Shown: in pieces, positions 1-7,454 of the stretch
Position numbering within the stretch: the stretch's first letter is position 1
Layout: each line of letters begins with the position of its first letter
DNA from: CALBPI01 sp039814545
GTDB taxonomy: Bacteria > Pseudomonadota > Gammaproteobacteria > Steroidobacterales > Woeseiaceae
Assembly: GCA_039814545.1 (NCBI GenBank)
Contig: JBCCBB010000104.1
Coordinates: 1-9,881 of the forward strand
Direction of reading: 5' to 3'
Length of the DNA: 9,881 bases
Position numbers and translations under genes: made by a program
The notes under the pieces: generated by a model
Databases searched by the model: none
Told to the model about the DNA's origin: nothing
What the model saw: the letters and a program-made list of their open reading frames with translations, nothing else

Positions 1-45
1 GTCGTGCTCCTTGATGGTGCTGATTACATCGTCAGCGCTGCTCAT
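1..45 (-). CDS. glnA: Glutamine synthetase type I, N-terminal fragment (partial, runs off the window)
   Basis: Only 15 codons are visible, reading MSSADDVISTIKEHD from an ATG at 45-43. The pattern matches the start of type I glutamine synthetases, where a short Met-Ser leader is followed by a helix ending in IKEHD or LNEHE (recalled from Pseudomonas and E. coli GlnA). A strong Shine-Dalgarno, GGGAGG, lies 8 nt upstream. The product would make glutamine from glutamate, ammonia and ATP in the cytoplasm. The short peptide alone would be weak evidence. The upstream sigma-54 promoter and NtrC-like sites are the hallmark of glnA and raise confidence considerably. The rest of the gene, and any following ntrB-ntrC genes, lie outside the window. 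Confidence 0.82.
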   Translation of the reverse strand, partial: MSSADDVISTIKEHD

Positions 46-187
46 GCGGTGATCCTCCCGGATTGAGTGTCGTCGTTGGTGACGGCAGTGGTCTTGGTGT
101 CATTACGGGTAAATCAGCGGCCGTGGCGACCGCCGCATGCCGTGGCAAGCGCAGCCCTGTCCCCCGAAAACCGTATTGATTGCCGTG

Positions 188-204
188 TGCGCAAAAATAG
201 TGCA
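188..204 (-). promoter_or_regulatory. NtrC-like dyad overlapping the glnA -12 element and start
   Basis: The sequence TGCGCAAAAATAGTGCA matches 11 of 14 fixed positions of the NtrC dyad. It overlaps the sigma-54 -12 element and the predicted start (about -14 to +3). Bound NtrC here would block rather than activate, so it could be a low-affinity governor site that caps expression at high NtrC~P. That role is inference; the dyad itself is directly visible. Confidence 0.5.
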
Positions 205-216
205 GAAACCGTGCCA
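201..216 (-). promoter_or_regulatory. Sigma-54 (RpoN) -24/-12 promoter of glnA
   Basis: On the minus strand the sequence reads TGGCACGGTTTCTGCA. This matches the sigma-54 consensus TGGCACNNNNNTTGCW at every conserved position but one, with exact spacing between the -24 GG (215-214) and the -12 GC (203-202). Transcription would start near position 190, giving a leader of about 145 nt before the glnA ATG. The promoter points at glnA and has NtrC-like sites upstream at enhancer distance, as in the enterobacterial glnAp2 promoter. Confidence 0.85.
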
Positions 217-271
217 GGCGGGGAATTACTTAAACCACTGATTTATATGGGTCTGGTGAGCGCTACGCAGC

Positions 272-300
272 ATGTTATGCACCATTATCGTGCGCTACAA
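272..300 (-). promoter_or_regulatory. Possible sigma-70 promoter of glnA with an NtrC site as its spacer
   Basis: On the minus strand TTGTAG (300-295) and TAACAT (277-272) are separated by exactly 17 bp, and those 17 bp are the best NtrC site. The hexamers match consensus in only 3 and 4 of 6 positions, so this is a weak candidate. The layout recalls E. coli glnAp1, a sigma-70 promoter repressed by NtrC bound over it. Confidence 0.3.
278..294 (-). promoter_or_regulatory. NtrC (GlnG) binding site, best match
   Basis: The 17-bp sequence TGCACCATTATCGTGCG matches 12 of 14 fixed positions of the NtrC dyad TGCACCA-N3-TGGTGCA, and its left half is perfect. Its centre is about 96 bp upstream of the predicted sigma-54 start, close to the -108 enhancer site of E. 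coli glnA (from memory). It is expected to bind phosphorylated NtrC under nitrogen limitation and activate glnA by DNA looping. Confidence 0.75.
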
Positions 301-308
301 AATAGTAG

Positions 309-325
309 ATGTCCAAAATAGTGCG
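309..325 (-). promoter_or_regulatory. Possible second, weaker NtrC enhancer site
   Basis: The sequence ATGTCCAAAATAGTGCG has one good half-site (TAGTGCG, 5 of 7) and one poor half (8 of 14 overall). What supports it is geometry. Its centre lies 31 bp from the centre of the 278-294 site, about three helical turns, which is close to the spacing of the paired NtrC sites at E. coli glnA (-108/-140). Cooperative binding to the same face of the helix would make a weak site useful. Confidence 0.5.
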
Positions 326-353
326 CGATCCTTCGTGGGGGGACGCGCGGACG

Positions 354-382
354 TCAACTGTTGGGGTCGAAACGGCTATACT
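354..382 (+). promoter_or_regulatory. Candidate sigma-70 promoter for the glyQS-gmhB-plsC operon
   Basis: TATACT (377-382) matches the -10 consensus in 5 of 6 positions. A poor -35, TCAACT (354-359), lies 17 bp upstream. Transcription would start near 389 and leave a leader of about 50 nt before glyQ. No T-box or attenuator-like structure is apparent in that leader. No better -10 is obvious between 330 and 437. Confidence 0.4.
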
Positions 383-437
383 GCGCGGCTGCCGGGCGGC
401 CTGAGGCCCCCATTGAGGCTGCCAAGAGCCAACCAAC

Positions 438-1379
438 ATGACAGATTCGACCAAGCCCGCGGCCGTCGCCACGACGGTGCCGCAGACCTTTCAGGACCTG
501 ATCCTGACGCTGCAGCATTACTGGGCGGCGCGGGGTTGCGTGATCCAGCAACCCATCGACCTGCCCGTTGGTGCGGGTACGTTCCACCCAGCAACGTTCC
601 TGAGGTCGATAGGGCCTGAGCCCTGGAGCGCCGCCTACGTGCAACCCTGCCGCCGGCCCACGGACGGTCGCTATGGCGATAACCCGTTTCGACTGCAGCA
701 TTACTATCAGTACCAGGTGGTCATCAAGCCCTCGCCGATCGAGATCCAGGAGCTGTACCTCAACTCTCTTCGGGCACTGGGCATCGATATGGCCGTGCAC
801 GACATCCGTTTCGTCGAGGACAACTGGGAATCGCCGACGTTGGGTGCCTGGGGGCTGGGCTGGGAGGTCTGGCTCAACGGCATGGAAATTACGCAGTTCA
901 CGTACTTTCAGCAGGCCGGTGGTCTGGAGTGTCGCCCCGTCACGGGTGAGATCACCTACGGGCTGGAGCGCATCGCCATGTACCTCCAGGACGTCGAGAG
1001 CATTTTCGATATCGTCTGGACGGACGGCCCGCTGGGCCGTATCACCTACGGCGACGTGTTCCACCAGAACGAAGTCGAGCAGTCGACGTACAACTTTGAG
1101 CACGCGGACACGGCGGCGTTGTTTACTGCCTTTGATCAAGCCGAAACGGACTGCCAACGCCTCATCGAGGCTGACCTGCCCTTGCCTGCCTACGACCAGG
1201 TGTTGATAGCCTCTCACACGTTCAATCTGCTCGACGCGCGACAGGCGATTTCCGTGACCGAGCGCCAGGCCTACATCCTGCGGGTGCGGGCACTGGCGCG
1301 GGCCGTTGCCGAGGCGTACTACGCCCGACGCGAGGCCATCGGTTTCCCGATGGTGGCGTCTGTGGCCAAGGCGAGCTGA
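438..1379 (+). CDS. glyQ: Glycine--tRNA ligase, alpha subunit
   Basis: This is the catalytic subunit of the bacterial alpha2beta2 glycyl-tRNA synthetase, which activates glycine with ATP and charges tRNA-Gly in the cytoplasm. The 313-aa product is full length (E. coli about 303), with roughly ten extra residues before the conserved TFQDLILTLQ block (17-26). The class II signatures are clear: VGAGTFHPATFLR (44-56), motif 2 around RRPTDGRYGDNPFRLQHYYQ (72-91), the HDIRFVEDNWESPTLGAWGLGWEVWLNG region (121-148), and motif 3 GEITYGLERIAMY (170-182). The ATG at 438 has only a modest AAGAG ribosome site 9 nt upstream, but it is the first ATG in frame that fits the family. It leads a four-gene operon, with glyS starting 10 nt after its stop. 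Small substitutions in motif 2 (Cys71, Phe84) do not touch the catalytic arginine. Confidence 0.98.
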   Translation: MTDSTKPAAVATTVPQTFQDLILTLQHYWAARGCVIQQPIDLPVGAGTFHPATFLRSIGPEPWSAAYVQPCRRPTDGRYGDNPFRLQHYYQYQVVIKPSPIEIQELYLNSLRALGIDMAVHDIRFVEDNWESPTLGAWGLGWEVWLNGMEITQFTYFQQAGGLECRPVTGEITYGLERIAMYLQDVESIFDIVWTDGPLGRITYGDVFHQNEVEQSTYNFEHADTAALFTAFDQAETDCQRLIEADLPLPAYDQVLIASHTFNLLDARQAISVTERQAYILRVRALARAVAEAYYARREAIGFPMVASVAKAS

Positions 1380-1389
1380 GGATCGCGCG

Positions 1390-3483
1390 GTGAGTACGCA
1401 CGAAGACTGCCTGATTGAGATCGGCATGGAAGAGTTGCCGCCGCTCGCGATGCAGCCGTTGTCGGCCGCGCTCGAAGCGGGGTTGCGCGAACGGCTGGTT
1501 GCGGCCCGCCTGGGCTTTGGTGACATCGAGTCATTCGCCGCGCCGCGACGGCTGGCCGTGCTTATTCGTGATCTTGAGCGACGACAGCCCGACGAGACCG
1601 AACTCATGCGGGGCCCACCCGTGCGCGTCGCATTTGACGACGACGGCAAACCCACACGCGCCGCGGAAGCGTTTGCGTCAAAGGCGGGCGTCGCTGTTGC
1701 GGACCTGGATCGTCAGAGCTCGGACAAGGGTGAGTGGCTCGTGTTTGAGGCCCACCGCAAGGGCGAATCCGCTAGCGCACTGCTCGGTGACATGGTGGCG
1801 GAGAGCCTCGACGCCCTGCCGATCCCCCGCCGCATGCGATGGGGTGACAGCGAGACGGGCTTCATTCGGCCGCTGCATTGGCTGGTCATGCTGCACGGCG
1901 ATGACGTGGTTGCGGCGTCGCTCTATGGCGTTGAGTCGGGGCGCGAATCGCGTGGGCACCGCTTCCACCACCCAGACGGGGTGACGATCGACGCGCCGTC
2001 ACACTACGAATCAGCGATGCGGGAGGCCTTCGTCATTGCGCGGTTCTCTGAGCGTCGAGAGCGCGTATGGTCGCGCGCGGTCGCAGCGGCCGCGGAAGTT
2101 GGCGGTCAGCTTGTTGAGGACGCAGCACTTATCGACGAGGTGGCCGCACTGTGTGACTGGCCCGTCGCGGTGCTCGGCGAATTTGATGCGGGCTTTTTGA
2201 AGCTGCCTGGTGAGGTGCTCGAGAGCACCCTCAAGAAACACCAGCGCTACTTCCCAGTGGTCGACGCGGACGGCTCTGCGCGTAACGCGTTCGTGACCAT
2301 GGCGAATATCGAGAGCGTCGCGCCCGACGAGGTGCGGCGCGGCAATGAACGCGTTGTGGCACCGCGGCTGTCTGATGCGGCCTTTTTCTGGGGCAACGAT
2401 ACCTCTGCGCGGCTCGAGTCACGCCGTACGCGTCTTGATGAGGTGGTCTACCAGCGCGCGCTTGGCAGCATCGGCGATAAGGTAAGGCGCGTGTCCGCGC
2501 TTTGCAGGCACCTGTGCGAGGCGCTGGGCGTCGACGCCAAAGATGCGATACGCGCAGCTGAGCTGGCGCGCTGCGATCTCGTCACCGACATGGTCGGCGA
2601 GTTTCCGGACCTGCAAGGCATCATGGGCGGCCATTACGCGCGCCATGACGGCGAGAGTGAGGGGGTCGCTACAGCGATTCGAGAACAGTACTTTCCGCGC
2701 TTTGCCGGTGACGCCATTCCCTCGGGTGCCGCTGGCCAGGTGCTTTCCGTTGCGGATCGGCTCGACACACTGGCCGGCATCTTTGCGATTGGCAAACGCC
2801 CTGGGGGTAGCCGCGACCCGTTCGCATTGCGGCGGTCAGCCGTGGGTCTGGTCCGCATCCTGATTGAGGGCGCGCTCGATATTGACCTCGTTGCGGCACT
2901 CGCGGAGGCCGTGGCCCTGCAGCCCGTCGATACGACCAAGCATCCCGAGCTTGCCGACGACCTCTATGACTTTGTCATGGAGCGCCTGCGGCATTACTAC
3001 AGCCGAGAGGCGGGTATCGCCCGTACGGATCTGTTCGACGCCGTGCTCGAAAGGACGCCGCGTTCGGTGCTCGATTTCGATCAGCGTTTGCGGGCAGTGG
3101 CGCAGTTTGTGGCGCTGCCAGAGGCCGAAGCCCTGGCTGCTGCCAACAAGCGCATCGTCAATATCCTTCGCAGCGCCGGCGTCGACGCTGGCAGCACACT
3201 CGATGTCACCACGCTGACCGAGCCTGCCGCGATCGCGCTGGCCAACGCGATGGTGCAGGCGCAGACCGAAACGCGGCCGATGATTGCCGAACGCGACTAC
3301 ACAGCGACCTTGTCGACTCTTGCCTCGCTACAGCCCGTGGTGGATAGCTTCTTCGATGACGTCATGGTTATGGCAGAAGACACGGCTGTACGGCGCAATC
3401 GGCTGGCCTTGCTCAGTGATGTGCGCGGCTTGTTCCTCGAGGTCGCCGACGTGTCCGAGCTGCAACCGGGAACCGGCGGCTGA
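1390..3483 (+). CDS. glyS: Glycine--tRNA ligase, beta subunit
   Basis: This is the tRNA-binding subunit that partners GlyQ. The start is the GTG at 1390, with GAGG (1378-1381) overlapping the glyQ stop and 8 nt of spacing. It gives 697 aa (E. coli 689) and begins MSTHEDCLIEIGMEELPP, the family N-terminus. An in-frame upstream ATG at 1306 would add residues with no family resemblance. Conserved blocks include APRRLA, FIRPLHWLVMLHGD (158-171), SRGHRFHHP, ERVVAPRLSDAAFFW (about 320-334), MVGEFPDLQGIMGGHYA (401-417), the GSRDPFALRR segment around Asp476, and AANKRIVNIL (584-593) in the C-terminal DALR-type anticodon-binding domain. The subunit has no complete aminoacylation site of its own. The 10-nt gap from glyQ suggests coupled translation and balanced subunit synthesis. 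No frameshift or truncation is seen. Confidence 0.98.
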   Translation: MSTHEDCLIEIGMEELPPLAMQPLSAALEAGLRERLVAARLGFGDIESFAAPRRLAVLIRDLERRQPDETELMRGPPVRVAFDDDGKPTRAAEAFASKAGVAVADLDRQSSDKGEWLVFEAHRKGESASALLGDMVAESLDALPIPRRMRWGDSETGFIRPLHWLVMLHGDDVVAASLYGVESGRESRGHRFHHPDGVTIDAPSHYESAMREAFVIARFSERRERVWSRAVAAAAEVGGQLVEDAALIDEVAALCDWPVAVLGEFDAGFLKLPGEVLESTLKKHQRYFPVVDADGSARNAFVTMANIESVAPDEVRRGNERVVAPRLSDAAFFWGNDTSARLESRRTRLDEVVYQRALGSIGDKVRRVSALCRHLCEALGVDAKDAIRAAELARCDLVTDMVGEFPDLQGIMGGHYARHDGESEGVATAIREQYFPRFAGDAIPSGAAGQVLSVADRLDTLAGIFAIGKRPGGSRDPFALRRSAVGLVRILIEGALDIDLVAALAEAVALQPVDTTKHPELADDLYDFVMERLRHYYSREAGIARTDLFDAVLERTPRSVLDFDQRLRAVAQFVALPEAEALAAANKRIVNILRSAGVDAGSTLDVTTLTEPAAIALANAMVQAQTETRPMIAERDYTATLSTLASLQPVVDSFFDDVMVMAEDTAVRRNRLALLSDVRGLFLEVADVSELQPGTGG

Positions 3484-3489
3484 GGCGAT

Positions 3490-4041
3490 ATGGCCCGGCT
3501 TGTCATTCTTGATCGGGACGGCGTGATCAACGCCGACAGCGACCGTTTTGTCCGCAGCATTGCCGAGTGGCAGCCGCTGCCCGGTAGCATCGACGCGATT
3601 GCCCGGCTGCACAAGGCAGGCTTCGTCGTGACAGTGGCGAGCAATCAGTCGGGTGTTAGCCGGGGTCTGTTCACGCGAGAAACTGTCTACGGCATGCACC
3701 GTAAGTTGCGGCGGCTTGTGCGCGCTGCGGGTGGCGAGATCGCCGCCATTGCCTTTTGCCCACATCACCCCGACGAAGGTTGCCGCGGTCGCAAGCCGCG
3801 CACGGGGCTCTACACCCGTTTGGCCAACGACACAGGATTGCCGCTAGACTCGGCGATTGTGATCGGCGATTCCCTGCGGGACCTCGAGGCCGGTGACCGC
3901 GTTGGCGCGGAACTGTGGTTGGTACGTTCGGGTAAGGGTCCCCGGTCACTGGCGCAAGCTGCGGACAATCCACCCGACTGGTGGCCGCGTGTGCAAGTTG
4001 CCGATGATCTCGCTGCCGTTGTTTCCGAGGTGACAGCGTGA
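3490..4041 (+). CDS. gmhB: D-glycero-beta-D-manno-heptose-1,7-bisphosphate 7-phosphatase
   Basis: This is a HAD-superfamily phosphatase (183 aa) that removes the 7-phosphate from heptose bisphosphate during ADP-heptose synthesis for the LPS inner core. Motif I is LDRDGVIN (nucleophile Asp8, acid/base Asp10), motif II is SNQSG (51-55), motif III is Lys102 in RKP, and motif IV is IGDSLRD (Asp127, Asp131). The family normally has a Cys-X-His...Cys-X-Cys zinc loop. Here Cys90, His92 and Cys98 are present, but the fourth ligand is Gly100 (CRGRKP instead of C-x-CRKP), one base change from cysteine. The ATG at 3490 lies 6 nt after the glyS stop, with GAGG overlapping that stop at short spacing. Placement between glyS and a plsC-like gene is the usual pseudomonad-type context. 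HisB-N type phosphatases are related, but the context favours GmhB. Confidence 0.9.
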   Translation: MARLVILDRDGVINADSDRFVRSIAEWQPLPGSIDAIARLHKAGFVVTVASNQSGVSRGLFTRETVYGMHRKLRRLVRAAGGEIAAIAFCPHHPDEGCRGRKPRTGLYTRLANDTGLPLDSAIVIGDSLRDLEAGDRVGAELWLVRSGKGPRSLAQAADNPPDWWPRVQVADDLAAVVSEVTA

Positions 4042-4796
4042 GGCTCGTCTTCCAATGGCTCGGCTCCGTTATCTTCACGGTTTGGATGTTTGCGAGCGTT
4101 GCCGTCTGGTCGGTGGTGCTGGTCATCGCGGCGCCGCTGCCTTACCGGATTCGCTTCTCGATCGCGCAGTCCTGGATTCGGATGATCATGGCGAGCCTCA
4201 AAATCCTCTGCGGGCTCGACTACCGTGTCATCGGGCGCGAGAACATTCCCGATGAGGCGTCCGTATATCTGCTGAAGCACTCCTCGGCGTTGGAAACGCT
4301 GGCTGAGATCATCATCTTTCCGCGACAGACCTGGGTTCTTAAGCGCGAGCTCAAGTGGATCCCAATTTTTGGCTGGGCGTTGTCGCAACTCAAACCCATT
4401 GCCATCAATCGCGGCGGCGGGCGCAACGCCGTGAAACAAGTCATCGGCCTCGGGCAGGAACGACTCGACGAAGGGATCAACGTGATGATCTTTCCCGAGG
4501 GCACGCGCGTGCGTCACGGGGAGACGCGACGCTACGGGGTGAGCGGTGCCGCACTCGCTGCTGCGTCAGGTCGACGCATCGTGCCCGTCGCCCACAACGC
4601 GGGCGCGTTCTGGCCGCGGCGGGGCATCATGAAACACCCGGGCACAGTGACGTTCGTGGTCGGTAAACCTATCGAAGTGGGCGACCGCGACCTTAAGACG
4701 GTCAACGCGGAAATCCAGGCCTGGGTCGAGGCAGAGATTGCGAAGATGGGCGGGCGTCGTGCCGAGGCGTCGGCGCGCGCCGCTTCCGTCAGCTAG
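4038..4796 (+). CDS. plsC: 1-acyl-sn-glycerol-3-phosphate acyltransferase (PlsC/LPLAT family)
   Basis: A 252-aa membrane enzyme predicted to add the second acyl chain to lysophosphatidic acid, giving phosphatidic acid for phospholipid synthesis at the inner membrane. A hydrophobic segment at about 8-32 should anchor it. The acyltransferase motifs follow in order: KHSSALET (80-87, catalytic His81), the substrate-binding region with LKRELKWIPIFGW (101-113) and INR (123-125), FPEGTR (152-157), and VPVAHNAG (182-189). Motif I is HX4E (Glu86) rather than the textbook HX4D. I recall the same form (KHQSTWET) in the pseudomonad orthologue beside gyrB, so it looks like a subfamily trait. The GTG start overlaps the gmhB stop by 4 nt and has GAGG 7 nt upstream, implying coupled translation. 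The exact acyl acceptor cannot be read from sequence. Confidence 0.9.
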   Translation: MRLVFQWLGSVIFTVWMFASVAVWSVVLVIAAPLPYRIRFSIAQSWIRMIMASLKILCGLDYRVIGRENIPDEASVYLLKHSSALETLAEIIIFPRQTWVLKRELKWIPIFGWALSQLKPIAINRGGGRNAVKQVIGLGQERLDEGINVMIFPEGTRVRHGETRRYGVSGAALAAASGRRIVPVAHNAGAFWPRRGIMKHPGTVTFVVGKPIEVGDRDLKTVNAEIQAWVEAEIAKMGGRRAEASARAASVS

Positions 4797-4807
4797 CCGT
4801 CGCGGCT

Positions 4808-4834
4808 CCGGACGGGAGCACGCTCCCCGACCGG
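4808..4834. terminator. Hairpin between convergent plsC and gyrB, likely shared terminator
   Basis: An imperfect stem pairs CCGG (4808-4811) with CCGG (4831-4834) and GGGAG (4814-4818) with CTCCC (4823-4827) around a CACG loop. One A-A mismatch and a bulged C interrupt it. It fills most of the 40-bp gap between the two convergent stop codons. On the plus strand it is followed only by ATTTA, and on the minus strand by no T-run. It is therefore a weak intrinsic terminator that may need Rho or act through converging transcription. Confidence 0.55.
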
Positions 4835-4836
4835 AT

Positions 4837-7278
<2,442 letters not shown>

Positions 7279-7303
7279 AGATTGCCTCCCGGGGCAGCTC
7301 GGC

Positions 7304-7312
7304 ATTATACCA
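7304..7312 (-). promoter_or_regulatory. gyrB promoter: extended -10
   Basis: The minus strand reads TGGTATAAT, a perfect extended -10 (TGn plus TATAAT). There is no convincing -35 at 16-18 bp. Transcription would start near 7299, giving a leader of about 20 nt that holds the GGGAGG ribosome site. The stretch just after the -10 is GC-rich (GCCGAGC). A GC-rich discriminator is a known feature of supercoiling-sensitive promoters, so gyrB may be induced when DNA relaxes, as in E. coli; this is inference. Confidence 0.7.
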
Positions 7313-7426
7313 CTACCCCCTATGCTGCTGGCGGCAAACTGGGCTCTCTGAGCCGCTCACGGCGGTCAAACTGATTTGGCGACATTCAGCATCGCCGTTT
7401 TCGGCTGCGTTTGGGAGGGAACGCGT

Positions 7427-7442
7427 TGTTCCACGTGGAACA
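7427..7442. other. parS centromere site 1 (recF-gyrB gap)
   Basis: TGTTCCACGTGGAACA is a full 16-bp parS match of the kind used by pseudomonads and differs from the Bacillus-type consensus only slightly. The dyad extends to a perfect 22-bp palindrome (7424-7445). It lies between the recF stop and the gyrB promoter. ParB would bind here, spread, load SMC/MukB-type condensin and work with ParA to segregate the origin region. Confidence 0.9.
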
Positions 7443-7454
7443 ACGGCGGCCGGA

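Noticed and set aside
67..321. Small plus-strand open frame (84 codons) in the glnA-glyQ gap
   Set aside because: It runs through the sigma-54 promoter and NtrC sites, lacks a ribosome site and resembles no protein I know.
383..437. T-box or attenuator in the glyQ leader
   Set aside because: The leader is only about 50 nt, there is no terminator hairpin or leader peptide, and glycine T-boxes are not expected in gammaproteobacteria.
1306..1389. Upstream in-frame ATG extending GlyS by 28 residues
   Set aside because: The extension overlaps the glyQ 3' end and resembles no GlyS. The GTG at 1390 has a good ribosome site and gives the family N-terminus.
354..1655. Long minus-strand open frame (433 codons) opposite glyQ
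   Set aside because: It lies antisense to the unmistakable glyQ and the start of glyS, has an arginine-rich low-complexity translation and no recognisable motif. GC-rich DNA commonly leaves such frames open.
7279..7305. Nine-residue N-terminal extension of GyrB from the ATG at 7305
   Set aside because: That ATG overlaps the TATAAT -10 element, so it would not be in the transcript. The ATG at 7278 has GGGAGG and matches the family start.
7424..7445. Perfect 22-bp palindrome read as a recF transcription terminator
   Set aside because: It has no T-run on either strand and matches parS exactly, with two further copies nearby that lie inside coding sequence.
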